Shown: one piece after another, positions 33,482 through 43,041 of the stretch
How positions within the stretch are numbered: position 1 is the stretch's first letter
How the letters are laid out: each line of letters opens with the position of its first letter
Origin: Devosia submarina
GTDB taxonomy: Bacteria > Pseudomonadota > Alphaproteobacteria > Rhizobiales > Devosiaceae
Direction of reading: 5' to 3'
Assembly: GCF_003056345.1 (NCBI RefSeq)
Contig: NZ_PYWB01000005.1
Span: 186,001 to 250,000, forward strand
DNA length: 64,000 nt
Made by a program: the position numbers and the translations under genes
The notes under the pieces: generated by a model
Databases searched by the model: none
The model's input: only the letters and a program-made list of their open reading frames with translations
Told to the model about the DNA's origin: nothing

Positions 33482-34669
33482 TTAATAGGGGTCGATTGCG
33501 TCGCGCAGGCCATCGCCCAGCGCATTGAACGCAAAGACGGTGATCAGCACGAAGACAACAGGAGACAAGATCCATGGATAGGAGCCGATCACCGAAAAAG
33601 TGCCGGTATCCTGCAGCATCAAGCCCCAGGAGATCAGCGGCGGCTTCACGGCAAAGCCGAGGAAGCCAAGGAAGCTCTCGAGCAGCACCACGCTGGGGAT
33701 CGCAAGGGTCACCGCCACGATGATGTGGCTGAGCACGTTGGGCAGGATGTGGCGAGTGATGATGCGGCTATCGGTGGCGCCTACGGCGATTGCAGCGCGC
33801 ACATAGTCGATACGCGCAAGCGACAATGTCTTGGAGCGCACCTCACGGCTCAACTGCGCCCAGCCCAGCACCGCCATCACGAAGATGACGAAGGTGAGAA
33901 AAACGTTCGAGGGTGCCGTGACGGGGATCAGGGATGTCAAGGCGAGGTAGAGCGGCAGCTGCGGGAAAGCGAGGACGAAGTCCACGAAGCGCTGCACCCA
34001 GCTGTCGAAGCGCCCGCCGATATAGCCCGAGGTAATGCCGACAAGCGTGCCGACAATGGTGGTCAGGGTCACCACGGCCAAGGCGATCATCAGCGAAATA
34101 CGCGAACCGACGATGCCGCGGGACAGGATATCGCGGCCAAACTTGTCGGTGCCGAGCAACTGGATCGGCCGCCCGTCCGTGGAGCCGAAGAAGTGGATGT
34201 TGGACGGAATGAACCAGAAGAATTTGTAGGCATAGCCCTGGACAAAGAAGCCAGTAGGCGTCGGATTGTCCTTGATCAGGCCGGTGAGCGGCTGGAAGGT
34301 GACAGGGTCGAACTCCCCGGTGTCACCGATTGGGTAGACATAGGGGAGAAGGCTAAAATTGCCGTCCGGATCTTCAAAGGCGATTACGTCTGGCGGCGCG
34401 AATGGCAGGTTCGCCTGCTTGGGGTCCATGGGCGCGAAGAAATCGGCAAAGATCGACACCACCAGCATGAGACCGACCAGGATCAGTCCGATCATGCCCA
34501 TAGGCGAGCGCTTGAATCGGCGCCAGACGAGGGTTGCATAGCCCTCGTTGCCGGAGCCGTAGCGAGATACAATTGGCGTGTTGTCCGCTTCCTCGGCTGG
34601 TGTAGGTGCGGGGCCGCCGGCAGGGTCGGTGGGCAGCGGAATGGAGGAGCGTGTGTCGATGTCGCTCAT
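33482..34669 (-). CDS. ABC importer permease, DppC-like (AgpC-like)
   Basis: A 395-residue inner-membrane permease. After a polar N-terminus (about 1-55) and the first helix there is an unusually long loop (about 75-175) before the typical GTDKFGRDILSRGIVGSR entry to the core. The EAA-type coupling motif (DYVRAAIAVGATDSRIITRHILPN) contacts the ATPase. The C-terminal helices end in FNALGDGLRDAIDP, a family hallmark. It overlaps the upstream permease stop by 4 nt. The long periplasmic insert is what distinguishes the sugar-specific Agp-like group from small peptide transporters, by inference. Confidence 0.9.
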   Translation of the reverse strand: MSDIDTRSSIPLPTDPAGGPAPTPAEEADNTPIVSRYGSGNEGYATLVWRRFKRSPMGMIGLILVGLMLVVSIFADFFAPMDPKQANLPFAPPDVIAFEDPDGNFSLLPYVYPIGDTGEFDPVTFQPLTGLIKDNPTPTGFFVQGYAYKFFWFIPSNIHFFGSTDGRPIQLLGTDKFGRDILSRGIVGSRISLMIALAVVTLTTIVGTLVGITSGYIGGRFDSWVQRFVDFVLAFPQLPLYLALTSLIPVTAPSNVFLTFVIFVMAVLGWAQLSREVRSKTLSLARIDYVRAAIAVGATDSRIITRHILPNVLSHIIVAVTLAIPSVVLLESFLGFLGFAVKPPLISWGLMLQDTGTFSVIGSYPWILSPVVFVLITVFAFNALGDGLRDAIDPY

Positions 34670-35676
34670 TCGTTGCCTCCTCCCAAACGGACGCGAGGAT
34701 CAAGCGCCACCAGCAGAATATCGGAGATGATGTTGCCAACGATCAGCGTGGCGGCGAGCACCAGCATGAAGGTTGCGGTGACGTAGACGTCGCCTACACC
34801 CATGGAGCCCACAATGGCGGGTCCTACGGTCGCAAGGCCAAACACGATGGCGACTTCGATCTCGCCCGTGAGCATGTAGGGCAGCACCACGCCCTGATAG
34901 GCGACCAGCGGATGAAGCGCATTGGGAACGGCGTGCTTCATGATCACGGCGCCTTCCGGCAGGCCCTTGGCGCGCGCCGTCTCGATATATTGCGAGTTCA
35001 GCACGTCGAGCAGATTGGCTCGCATCACGCGCATATTGTAGGCGAGGCCGCCAAAAGTGGCGATGAAGATTACCGGCCAGATATGGGTCAGGAGGTTGAC
35101 GAACTTGTCCCAAGACCAGGGCGCGCCGCCATAACGGGCGGAAAAGAACATGCCCACTTCCGAAACGTTCATCCGGAATACAAGGACGTATAGGATGATG
35201 ATGGCGAGCAGGAAGCGCGGGATCGTCATGCCAAGGAACGAGATGATACCCAGGCCCGTGTCGATCCAGGAATACTGGCGGGTTGCAGCCACAATGCCGA
35301 GGCCAATCCCAAGCAGGGAGGCCAGAAGGTGGCACACCAGCGCCAGGGCAATAGTCGCGGGCAGGCGCTCGGCGACGACCTGGCCGACTTCCTTGTTGTA
35401 GTAGAAGGAGTGACCGAAGTCGAAGCGGGTGACGATGCCGGTGATCCAGCGGAAATACTGCACGATCATCGGATCGTTGAGGCCATTGGCCTCACGGTAA
35501 AGCTCCGCCTGGATCTCGGCCTGCTCGAGCGTAGCGCCGCCCTGATTGACCGCCATGGCGCGGATGTAATCGCCATAGTCACCCGGGGGTGCCTGGATGA
35601 TAGCGAAGGTCACGATGCTGAGCAAGAACAGCAGCGGGATCGCGCCCAGTACGCGCATGGAAACAAATCGAAGCAT
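34666..35676 (-). CDS. ABC importer permease, DppB-like (AgpB-like)
   Basis: A 336-residue inner-membrane permease of the DppB class with about six helices. It starts with the family's MLRFVSMRVLGAIPLLFLLSIVTF helix, has a periplasmic loop with DPMIVQYFRWITGIVTRFDFG, and the EAA-type motif RAKGLPEGAVIMKHAVPN for ATPase contact. Its stop overlaps the ATG of the next permease by 4 nt. A hairpin region separates it from the upstream binding-protein gene, which probably lowers its expression relative to that gene. Confidence 0.9.
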   Translation of the reverse strand: MLRFVSMRVLGAIPLLFLLSIVTFAIIQAPPGDYGDYIRAMAVNQGGATLEQAEIQAELYREANGLNDPMIVQYFRWITGIVTRFDFGHSFYYNKEVGQVVAERLPATIALALVCHLLASLLGIGLGIVAATRQYSWIDTGLGIISFLGMTIPRFLLAIIILYVLVFRMNVSEVGMFFSARYGGAPWSWDKFVNLLTHIWPVIFIATFGGLAYNMRVMRANLLDVLNSQYIETARAKGLPEGAVIMKHAVPNALHPLVAYQGVVLPYMLTGEIEVAIVFGLATVGPAIVGSMGVGDVYVTATFMLVLAATLIVGNIISDILLVALDPRVRLGGGNE

Positions 35677-35709
35677 CGCCGCCTCTTGGTCGAAAATTCT
35701 GGATGGGCA

Positions 35710-35757
35710 TCCCTCGCCTTAGCCCTTGTCTAGAAAGCGCAAGGGCTGGGGTGAGGG
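35710..35757. repeat. Long imperfect hairpin repeat
   Basis: CCCTCGCCTTAGCCCTTG (35710-35727) pairs with CAAGGGCTGGGGTGAGGG (35740-35757) with three mismatches that can form G-U pairs on one strand. This CCCTCACCCCAGCCCTTG unit is a familiar dispersed intergenic repeat style. It lies between the binding-protein and permease genes. Confidence 0.5.
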
Positions 35758-35765
35758 GTGAGTGC

Positions 35766-35788
35766 CGGCGGGGCATTGCACCCCGCCG
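35766..35788 (-). terminator. Intercistronic hairpin after the binding-protein gene
   Basis: Read leftward, CGGCGGGG-tgcaatg-CCCCGCCG forms a perfect 8-bp stem 12 nt after the binding-protein stop. No T-tract follows, so it probably stabilises the upstream mRNA or partly attenuates transcription into the permease genes. Confidence 0.6.
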
Positions 35789-35800
35789 ACTTTGACTAGA

Positions 35801-37888
35801 TCACACCGGACCAGCGCCGCCCGGTTCACCCGGCAGGGTCTCGGGGTGCAGTTCATAGTCGCCCTGCTGGTCAGCAGGAACAAACAGGCGTTCGCGCATG
35901 ACGCTGTCTTCGGCCCAGTTGAATTGGAAGATCGGGGCGCCAGCCGGAATATTGGCGAAGCGCTTGTTGACGATCAGCGCCCCAGGGTACTGGGTGAGGC
36001 CTACCGAATAAACATTCTCGGTGAAGAGCTTCTGGTACTGCTTCATCAGTTCAGCACGCTCTTCGGTGTCGCTGGATGCGATGAACTTATTCACCACATC
36101 AACCATCTCCTGCTCGAAGGGCAGCAGGTCGACAGTGCCGTCCGTGCCCGCCTTGTGGAATGGGTGGGTACGTGGCCCTGTCGGCGCGAGCGATGTCGTG
36201 CCCTGGACCACGGCGACCATTTCCGAACCTTGCCGTTCCACTGTCCAATCGAACTGACCGGACTGGGCGAGGTCGTCACGCGAAGTGCCCTGCTGGAAGT
36301 TGGCGATGACACGGATGCCAAGCGGCTCCATCATGGCGATCACGCCTTCGGCAAGGTTGGTGTCCGTGCCGTAGTCTGTGTTGGCAAGGAGCGTGATTTC
36401 CACGTCTGCACCACCAGCCTGGTCGGCCGGGAAGTTGCGGATGCCATTGCCGTCCGTATCGGTCAGCCCCAGGCCATCAAGCAGCGAATTGGCGGCTTCA
36501 AGGTTAAAGGGATAGTAGACCGTGGACGCCTTGTCGTAATAGGTCGTGCCGGCATAAAGGCCGCCGGGATAGATGGCGGTGAACGGACCGCGCACCAGAG
36601 AATCGCCGAGACGCTGGCGGTCAACGGCAATGGAGACGGCCTTGCGGAAATCCAGCTCGCGGTTGAGTTTGCGAACGGCCTGGGCGCGGGCATCGGGTTC
36701 ACCCCAGCCATTGCCGGACAGGTTCATGCGCAGGGCATAGCCAATGGTGCGGGCACCAAACTGCAGACGGGCAGGGGCGCTGTCCTCGGCAGAACGCTTG
36801 AGCGATTCCACAAAGCTTTCAGCCTGTTCGAGGTTGGCGAAGTCGCCGGAGCCGGCCACAGCCTGAACGTCGCGGTCGGCCCAAGTCGAGAGGCGATAGT
36901 GCATCTCATTGAGGTAAGGCAGCTGGTTGCCGTTCTCGTCGACCTTCCAGTAGTACGGGTTGCGGCGCATGACGATGATGTCGTCAGCGCGATACTCCAC
37001 CGGCACCCAGGCGCCCATGACGGGCATGTTCAGGAACTCGGGCGGGAAGGCGTTCTTGTACTGGTCGTAGGTGTTGTCCGGATTGTACTTGGGATGCTCT
37101 GGCTTGAGGATATGGCTCGGGCCCGGGCAGAAAGAGTCATAGGCCATCGCATAGAGATATTGCGTTGGGCGAACTTCCTTGAAGGTCCACTTGACGGTGT
37201 ATTCGTCGATCGCCTCAAGCGTGGTGCCGACGCCGAAGCGTTCGGGCGTTCCGGTGCCGGAAGGGACGGCGCTGATGTTGGGATCGTTGACGTGGTCTTC
37301 CCAGTAGAACATCAGATCTTCGGAGTCGAAGGGGTCACCGTCTGACCATTTCGCACCTTCGATCAGGTGCATGGTCAACTCATGGCCGTCCTCAGACCAT
37401 TCCCAGCTCTTGGCGAGGTTGGGAAGGGGCTCAAGCTCTTCAGCCTTGATCTGGAACAGGGGACCTGTGCGCGTCAGGCACTCGGAAAGACCAATGTCGA
37501 TGCCGCCCCAGCCTTGGGACTGACCAGCGATATAATTCCAGCCCTCCGGCCGGCCGCCGATGACGTGGCGCATCGTATCGCCATAAACGCCGGCGCCGTC
37601 TGGCATGTTGCCGGTCTTGTAGACCAGAGGTTCCTTGGGCAGGCGCTCAGCAACGGGCGGCAGGGTGCCGGCATCCACATATTTCGAGGTGACCCAATCG
37701 GGTTCCTTGTATTCCGGCAGCGCCTTGTATTCGAGCATATCGGTGACGCTCACGAACACCGGTTCGCTCTGGGCGGCAAACTCCGGCGGATCCGGAAGCT
37801 CACCGGTCAAGTCCTGGGCCTGAATCGCCATTAGCGAAACGCCCAGCATCAAGCCTGCCCCGCCAAGGGCAAATGCGTGCTTTTTCAT
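35801..37888 (-). CDS. ABC importer substrate-binding protein, family 5 (AgpA-like)
   Basis: A 695-residue periplasmic binding protein. A signal peptide (about 1-24) follows MKKHAFALGG, then the family-5 pattern: YKTGNMPDGAGVYGDTMRHV, LAKSWEWSEDGHELTMHL, AKWSDGDPFDSEDLMFYW. It is about 150 residues longer than standard oligopeptide-binding proteins, as is the rhizobial alpha-galactoside-binding AgpA. The start at 37888 has GGGAGG eight nt upstream. It heads the operon of two permeases, the double ATPase and MelA, and faces an AraC regulator. The sugar ligand is inferred from the neighbours, not from the binding site. Confidence 0.85.
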   Translation of the reverse strand: MKKHAFALGGAGLMLGVSLMAIQAQDLTGELPDPPEFAAQSEPVFVSVTDMLEYKALPEYKEPDWVTSKYVDAGTLPPVAERLPKEPLVYKTGNMPDGAGVYGDTMRHVIGGRPEGWNYIAGQSQGWGGIDIGLSECLTRTGPLFQIKAEELEPLPNLAKSWEWSEDGHELTMHLIEGAKWSDGDPFDSEDLMFYWEDHVNDPNISAVPSGTGTPERFGVGTTLEAIDEYTVKWTFKEVRPTQYLYAMAYDSFCPGPSHILKPEHPKYNPDNTYDQYKNAFPPEFLNMPVMGAWVPVEYRADDIIVMRRNPYYWKVDENGNQLPYLNEMHYRLSTWADRDVQAVAGSGDFANLEQAESFVESLKRSAEDSAPARLQFGARTIGYALRMNLSGNGWGEPDARAQAVRKLNRELDFRKAVSIAVDRQRLGDSLVRGPFTAIYPGGLYAGTTYYDKASTVYYPFNLEAANSLLDGLGLTDTDGNGIRNFPADQAGGADVEITLLANTDYGTDTNLAEGVIAMMEPLGIRVIANFQQGTSRDDLAQSGQFDWTVERQGSEMVAVVQGTTSLAPTGPRTHPFHKAGTDGTVDLLPFEQEMVDVVNKFIASSDTEERAELMKQYQKLFTENVYSVGLTQYPGALIVNKRFANIPAGAPIFQFNWAEDSVMRERLFVPADQQGDYELHPETLPGEPGGAGPV

Positions 37889-37988
37889 AAAACCTCCCAT
37901 TAGCAACGAGACGGCTGGCCGCCGCCGGCCGAACATGCTTCCGGCCTTACTCTGTGCTGACAGGATCAAATGGTACGCCTTGCCATAG

Positions 37989-38972
37989 GTGAAGCAATCC
38001 GGAATGATAGAGACTTCTTCCGGGTTTCTAAGATGTGCACCGATAAGTATGATTGTTGACAAGCCAGTCGCGACGCAATCCAAACGGGGCAGCGCGCCCA
38101 AACCCACACCTCGGCCGGAGCGGAGCTTTTACTCCTCGGGCAAGGCGTTCGGTCGGTTCGGCATGCGTTCGTTTGCGCCTCAAATCATGCCCGCGCCGCA
38201 TAGCCACGGCCATATCGAATTCAACTGGTTGACGCGCGGGAGCATGGATTACCAGTTTGACGGGGGCCCCTGCAGCATAGGGCAGGAACGGCTTGTCGCC
38301 TTTTGGGCCGGCATTCCGCACCAGACTGTGGCCCTCCATGGGGCGGAAGATGCCAGGCAGATCAATATCTACCTGCCCATGGACGCATTTCTGGAAATGC
38401 CGCAACTGGGCCGGCTCACCGAAACGCTGATGGGGGGCGGGGTTATCCAACTCAACCCCGACTGCATCGGTCTCGAAACGCTGGAGCGCTGGCACCAGGA
38501 CTATCGCAGTGGCAATTCGTTGCGCACCGACATTGTCCGCACTGAAATCGGCACCATGTTCCGGCGCGCGGCGATCACTGGATGGGATCTGCTGCTCGCG
38601 CCATGGGTGGAGGAGGGGACAGGAACCCGCACGCGCACAGGTTCTCCGGTGCGCTATGTGGTGCGTATGGTGCGCCATATCGTGGAAAACATAGCCGATC
38701 CACTCAGCGCCGAAAGCATCGCTGAAGTGGTGGGGCTCCATCCCAACTACGCCACCAACCTCTTCACCAAGGTAATGCGCATACCGGTGCAGAAATTCGT
38801 TGTCCGCATGCGCTTGATCCGCGCCCGCTCATTGCTGTTCGACGGCAGCCTTTCGATCGCCAATGTGGCGTTTCAATCAGGCTTTGTCTCGCAAACGCAA
38901 TTCTACGAGCATTTCCGCAAGGCCTATGGCATGACGCCGAGCCAGATGCGCAAGGACACAATCGAGGGATAA
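37989..38972 (+). CDS. AraC family transcriptional regulator (AgpT-like)
   Basis: A 327-residue regulator with an N-terminal cupin ligand domain (about 45-150, including PAPHSHGHIEFNWLTRGS and VAFWAGIPHQT) and a C-terminal double HTH (about 225-320: DPLSAESIAEVVGLHPNYATNLFTKVM, LSIANVAFQSGFVSQTQFYEHFRKAYGMTP). The start given is a GTG; ATGs at 38004 and 38049 are alternatives. It is divergent from the binding-protein gene across 100 nt, the classic arrangement for the activator of that operon. A melR/agpT-like role in alpha-galactoside response is inferred from position. Confidence 0.83.
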   Translation: MKQSGMIETSSGFLRCAPISMIVDKPVATQSKRGSAPKPTPRPERSFYSSGKAFGRFGMRSFAPQIMPAPHSHGHIEFNWLTRGSMDYQFDGGPCSIGQERLVAFWAGIPHQTVALHGAEDARQINIYLPMDAFLEMPQLGRLTETLMGGGVIQLNPDCIGLETLERWHQDYRSGNSLRTDIVRTEIGTMFRRAAITGWDLLLAPWVEEGTGTRTRTGSPVRYVVRMVRHIVENIADPLSAESIAEVVGLHPNYATNLFTKVMRIPVQKFVVRMRLIRARSLLFDGSLSIANVAFQSGFVSQTQFYEHFRKAYGMTPSQMRKDTIEG

Positions 38973-39013
38973 GCCTAGCGGCAAGGAGCTCCAGTAGACA
39001 TATCCAACCACGG

Positions 39014-39125
39014 TGTCATCCCGGCCTTGAGCCGGGATCCATCTTGGAATGTCATTGGTCCACTCGGCAAGCTAGCGGCTACTGGCCTGAGCTTCGTACC
39101 GGCACCGGCGCAAGGCTGGGGTGAC
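39014..39125. repeat. Intergenic palindromic repeat (dyad type A), second copy
   Basis: Left arm GTCATCCCGGCCTTGAGCCG then GGATCCATCTTGG (39014-39046); right arm ends GCAAGGCTGGGGTGAC (39110-39125), which is its reverse-complement counterpart. The arms match the element at 12676-12745, but the centre is longer and unrelated. It lies between the AraC gene and ychF, two genes that converge. Confidence 0.55.
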
Positions 39126-39225
39126 ATCGAGTGCGCGGATCGCCCCTGCCATTCGAGCGTAACTCTCATGGCCTTATCCTCTAATATCGCTCCACCGGAG
39201 CAATTTTGTGGCTCTGCCGCCAAGG

Positions 39226-40323
39226 CTAAGTATTGAACTTGAACAGCATCACGTCGCCGTCCTTGACGACGTATTCCTTGCCTTCATCTCTTGCCTTGCC
39301 GGCTTCCTTGGCAGCGACTTCACCGCCCAGGGTCACAAAATCCTCGTAGCCGATGGTTTGCGCCCGAATAAAGCCGCGCTCGAAATCGGAGTGGATGACG
39401 CCAGCGGCGGCAGGGGCCTTGTCGCCCTTGTGGATGGTCCAGGCGCGCGCTTCCTTTGGGCCGACGGTGAAATAGGTCTGCAAGCCAAGCAGGTCATAGG
39501 CTTCGCGGATCAGGCGATTGAGGCCCGGTTCGTGGAGGCCGAGAGATTCCAGATATTCGGCCTGCTCCGCATCTGGCAGTTGGGCCAGCTGCGATTCGAT
39601 CTCGGCGGAGATGATGACCACCCCGGCGCCATTGGCGCGGGCGTAGTCCTCGACGGCCTTGCTCATGGCATTGCCGTTTTCGGCGGAGCCTTCATCCACA
39701 TTGCAGACGTAGAGCACAGGTTTGCTGGTCAGAAGCTGCAGCTCCTGGAAGGCTTTTTCTTCTTCGGCCGAGCGTTCAACGAAGCGCGCGGACTTGCCTT
39801 CGCGCAGCAGTACCAGGGCGCGATCGATCAGCTCGAGCGTGATCTTTGCATCCTTGTCATTGCCCTTGGCCTTCTTCTCGACACCGGTGCGGCGCTTTTC
39901 AAGGCTCTCAAGGTCGGCGAGCATCAGCTCGGTCTCGACCACTTCAGCATCGGCCAGCGGATCAACCTTGTTGGCGACGTGGATGATGTTGCCGTCTTCA
40001 AAGCAGCGCAGCACATAGGCGATGGCATCGCATTCACGAATATTGGCCAGGAACTGGTTGCCCAGGCCTTCACCCTTGGATGCGCCTTTCACAAGGCCGG
40101 CAATGTCCACAAAGCTCATGCGAGCAGGCAGTACATTGACCGACTTGCCGATAGAGGCCAATTTCTGCAGGCGCTCGTCCGGAACCGGTACGTCACCCAC
40201 ATTGGGCTCGATCGTGCAGAACGGGAAATTGGCGGCTGTTGCCGCGGCGGTGCGCGTCAGCGCGTTGAAAAGAGTCGACTTGCCGACATTGGGCAGGCCG
40301 ACAATGCCCATCTTGAAACCCAT
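39226..40323 (-). CDS. ychF: Redox-regulated ATPase / GTP-binding-type protein YchF
   Basis: A 365-residue Obg-family P-loop NTPase that associates with ribosomes and, unusually, prefers ATP. It has GLPNVGKST (9-17), [21 protein letters not shown] (switch II) and a YchF-type coiled-coil insertion (about 120-190), and ends with the TGS domain ([28 protein letters not shown]). The ATG at 40323 has GGAG nine nt upstream. It lies downstream of pth on the same strand, in the prs-rplY-pth-ychF order common in alphaproteobacteria, a translation-linked cluster. Confidence 0.95.
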   Translation of the reverse strand: MGFKMGIVGLPNVGKSTLFNALTRTAAATAANFPFCTIEPNVGDVPVPDERLQKLASIGKSVNVLPARMSFVDIAGLVKGASKGEGLGNQFLANIRECDAIAYVLRCFEDGNIIHVANKVDPLADAEVVETELMLADLESLEKRRTGVEKKAKGNDKDAKITLELIDRALVLLREGKSARFVERSAEEEKAFQELQLLTSKPVLYVCNVDEGSAENGNAMSKAVEDYARANGAGVVIISAEIESQLAQLPDAEQAEYLESLGLHEPGLNRLIREAYDLLGLQTYFTVGPKEARAWTIHKGDKAPAAAGVIHSDFERGFIRAQTIGYEDFVTLGGEVAAKEAGKARDEGKEYVVKDGDVMLFKFNT

Positions 40324-40425
40324 GGGGATGCTCCGGAAATAGTTGACCCCCACTTGGTTCGGATGGGCTGAGATGTCAATGCACTCAGGCGCAGGCGAGC
40401 CAAGCAAGGTTCGTTGAAAGGGGGA

Positions 40426-41127
40426 CTACTCGCTCCGGAAGAGCTTTTTGAGCATGTCGGCCATTGGACCGCTCTGGGGCAGCTTGGCTTGCGGAGCGCT
40501 TGGTCTTGCCTGGCGAACGTGACTCTGCGCCTTGGGCGCCGGCTTTTCCGTTTTGTCCTCGGCAGGTTTCAATGCAAGAGCCAGCTTGTTCATGAAGCCG
40601 GCGTCATCGCCCTTGAGCAGCAGGTCGACATGCTTGCCGATACCATCGAGCAGCGGGGTGAGCCATGCCTGATCCGCCTTGGCGAAATCGCCCAGCACAT
40701 GGGGCGTGACAAACTCCTTGCCGGGATGACCTATACCGAGCCGGACGCGCTTGTAGTTGAGGCCGATCTGCGGGTCGATGGAGCGCAGGCCATTATGCCC
40801 CCCATTGCCGCCGCCGATCTTGACCCTGACCTTGCCCGGCACCAGATCGAGTTCGTCATAAAAGACAATGATATCGGCTGGCTCGATCTTGAAGAACTTG
40901 GCCGCTTGCTGAACGCTGTCGCCGGAGCGGTTCATAAAGGTCTGCGGCTTAAGCAGCAGCAGTTTTTCGCCCGCTATGTTGCCCTCGGCCAGCAGCCCGG
41001 CATGCTTGGAGCGGAACTGCGATATCCCATGCTCGCGCGCAATGGCGTCGATCGCCATGAACCCGATATTGTGGCGGTTGCCTTCATACTGGCTGCCTGG
41101 ATTGCCCAGGCCGACAAGCAGTTTCAT
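40426..41127 (-). CDS. pth: Peptidyl-tRNA hydrolase
   Basis: A 233-residue enzyme that recycles tRNA from prematurely released peptidyl-tRNAs. Motifs: VGLGNPGSQYEGNRHNIGFM (the catalytic His in RHNIG, about residue 19), KPQTFMNRSG, FYDELDLVPG and GGNGGHNGLRS (catalytic Asp and tRNA contacts). The last 45 or so residues are a basic, Pro/Lys-rich tail beyond the usual 190-residue core. It is followed by ychF and preceded by the rplY terminator, so it may have its own promoter. Confidence 0.95.
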   Translation of the reverse strand: MKLLVGLGNPGSQYEGNRHNIGFMAIDAIAREHGISQFRSKHAGLLAEGNIAGEKLLLLKPQTFMNRSGDSVQQAAKFFKIEPADIIVFYDELDLVPGKVRVKIGGGNGGHNGLRSIDPQIGLNYKRVRLGIGHPGKEFVTPHVLGDFAKADQAWLTPLLDGIGKHVDLLLKGDDAGFMNKLALALKPAEDKTEKPAPKAQSHVRQARPSAPQAKLPQSGPMADMLKKLFRSE

Positions 41128-41137
41128 TCACCCACTC

Positions 41138-41169
41138 CAAACGAAAGAGGCGACCCATGGGGCCGCCTC
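41138..41169 (-). terminator. Intrinsic terminator of rplY
   Basis: Read leftward, GAGGCGGCCC-cat-GGGTCGCCTC (41169 to 41147) pairs into a long stem followed by TTTCGTTTG, 24 nt after the rplY stop. Confidence 0.75.
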
Positions 41170-41193
41170 AATATTCTAGCTACGCTGAGGCGA

Positions 41194-41808
41194 TTACTCG
41201 GCCTGGGCTTCGCCTTCGCCATCGGTGCCAGCGGACTTCAGCGCTGACGGAGCAACGATGGTTGCAATGGTCACGTCTTCTTCATGGCTGTGGTCGGTGG
41301 CACCGGCCGGCAGCTGAATGTTGGAGATGTGAATGCTGTCGCCGATATCAAGACCCGTCAGGTCGACGGTGACTTCCTCGGGAATGTTGTCGGCAGCAAC
41401 GGTCAGGTCCAGCGTGTGGTGCACGATGTTGAGCGTACCACCGCGCTTGAGACCCGGGCTTGCGTCTTCGTTGATGAAGTTCACATGCACCTGGACGTTG
41501 AGCTTGGAGCCCTTGCCGACGCGCAGGAAGTCGACATGCAGCGGGAAGTCCTTGACGGGATCGAGCTGGTAGTCGCGTGGGATCACGCGGTGGACCGTGC
41601 CATCGACGTCAAGATCGATCATGTGGCTCAGGAAGCCGCCAGCATAGATGTGCTTGTAGGCATCCTTGTAGGCGAGGGCGATGGTGACGGGGGGCTGCTT
41701 GTCACCGTAAATAACTGCAGGAACGAGTCCCTGACGGCGCAATTCGCGAGCGGCCCCCTTGCCCACTCCGTCACGCGCCTGTGCCTTGAGCACCTTTGTT
41801 TCAGCCAT
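41194..41808 (-). CDS. rplY: 50S ribosomal protein L25/general stress protein Ctc
   Basis: A 204-residue L25 of the long CTC type: an N-terminal 5S-rRNA-binding domain (about 1-95, with [22 protein letters not shown] and DFLRV) and a C-terminal beta domain (about 100-190). The tail is acidic. The ATG at 41808 is preferred to one four codons upstream because the protein family starts MAE. It lies between prs (upstream) and pth (downstream), all leftward, linked by translation and PRPP metabolism. Assembled into the ribosome's central protuberance. Confidence 0.94.
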   Translation of the reverse strand: MAETKVLKAQARDGVGKGAARELRRQGLVPAVIYGDKQPPVTIALAYKDAYKHIYAGGFLSHMIDLDVDGTVHRVIPRDYQLDPVKDFPLHVDFLRVGKGSKLNVQVHVNFINEDASPGLKRGGTLNIVHHTLDLTVAADNIPEEVTVDLTGLDIGDSIHISNIQLPAGATDHSHEEDVTIATIVAPSALKSAGTDGEGEAQAE

Positions 41809-41996
41809 GGAAATATCCATTCTGGGTTGGTGTATGGCGTCATCACAACGGCATACGCGCCCGTCCTCCAGGGGTGACGAGCGCTTCATGGCCGGGGCTA
41901 TAGCGGAAAGCCCGACGGGCAGCAAGCAAAACCGGGTATACACTCGCCCTGAGCTTGAGCCTATCAGAGGACGAGATTGTAGCCAGGCGGCTGGAT

Positions 41997-42929
41997 CTAG
42001 TCGAACAAGCTCGAAACGCTCTGTTCGCTCGCGGTGCGGGCGATAGCCTCGCCGATAAGGGGCGCGATGGTGACACGACGGATATTGGCCGTTTCGCGCT
42101 GCGCCTCGGTTTCCTCGATCGAGTCGGTGATCACCAGTTCCTTGAGCTTGCTGGCCCCGACGCGCGCGCAGGCGCCTTCGGAAAGAACGCCATGAGTGAT
42201 ATAGGCCGACACTTCCTTGGCGCCAGCCTTGAGCAGGGCATCGGCCGCATTGATCAGCGTGCCGCCACTATCAACGATGTCGTCAATGAGGAGGCATGAA
42301 TGCCCGGCCACATCGCCGATGATATTCATCACTTCGGATACACCTGCACGCGGACGGCGCTTGTCGACAATGGCCAGATCGGCGCCAATGCGCTGGGCAA
42401 TGGCCCGGGCACGTGCAACGCCGCCAACGTCGGGCGACACGATCATCAAATTCTTGGTGTCGTAGTGCTCTTCGATGTCGCGGGTCATCACAGGCGCGGA
42501 ATAGAGATTGTCCGTCGGAATGTCGAAGAAGCCCTGGATCTGAGCGGCGTGCAGATCGAGCGTAATGACGCGGTTGACGCCTGCGCCCGCGATCAAATTG
42601 GCCACCAGCTTGGCCGAAATCGGCGTGCGGCCGGCAGCGCGGCGATCCTGCCGGGCATAGCCGAAATAGGGCAGCACGGCCGTGATCCTGCGGGCCGATG
42701 AGCGGCGTAGCGCATCGGTCAGGATCAGCAGCTCCATCAGATTGTCGTTGGCCGGAAAGCTCGTCGATTGAAGAATGAACACGTCCTCGCCCCGGACGTT
42801 TTCATGGATCTCGACATAGATTTCCTTGTCAGCAAAACGCTTGACCGTACAATCTGTGAGAGGAAGCTCTAGATAGCTGGCAATGGACTGGGCAAGGGCA
42901 CGGTTGGAATTACCGGTCACCAGCTTCAT
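41997..42929 (-). CDS. prs: Ribose-phosphate pyrophosphokinase (PRPP synthetase)
   Basis: A 310-residue enzyme making PRPP from ribose-5-phosphate and ATP for purine, pyrimidine, His, Trp and NAD synthesis. Class I signatures: [27 protein letters not shown], the metal-binding [11 protein letters not shown] and the PRPP loop [12 protein letters not shown]. It lies 188 nt upstream of rplY. The product feeds apt (22584-23117) and indirectly carB-dependent pyrimidine synthesis in this window. Cytoplasmic; the window gives no evidence of allosteric differences. Confidence 0.96.
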   Translation of the reverse strand: MKLVTGNSNRALAQSIASYLELPLTDCTVKRFADKEIYVEIHENVRGEDVFILQSTSFPANDNLMELLILTDALRRSSARRITAVLPYFGYARQDRRAAGRTPISAKLVANLIAGAGVNRVITLDLHAAQIQGFFDIPTDNLYSAPVMTRDIEEHYDTKNLMIVSPDVGGVARARAIAQRIGADLAIVDKRRPRAGVSEVMNIIGDVAGHSCLLIDDIVDSGGTLINAADALLKAGAKEVSAYITHGVLSEGACARVGASKLKELVITDSIEETEAQRETANIRRVTIAPLIGEAIARTASEQSVSSLFD

Positions 42930-43041
42930 GGATGCGATCCTGTCTTAGTGGGCCGGCAGGGGGAAGGCGGCCATCCAGAGCGGATTGTTTAGCCCGTGCC
43001 GATGCAAGTCGCAACGCATCAAACGTAGAAGGCTTAAAGAA

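Noticed and set aside
33458-34786. 442-codon rightward open frame opposite the permease genes
   Set aside because: Same antisense artefact; it spans two real gene boundaries.
35762-37345. 527-codon rightward open frame opposite the binding-protein gene
   Set aside because: Low-complexity, His/Gly/Val-rich antisense product of a GC-rich gene; the opposite strand has a signal peptide, ribosome-binding site and family pattern.
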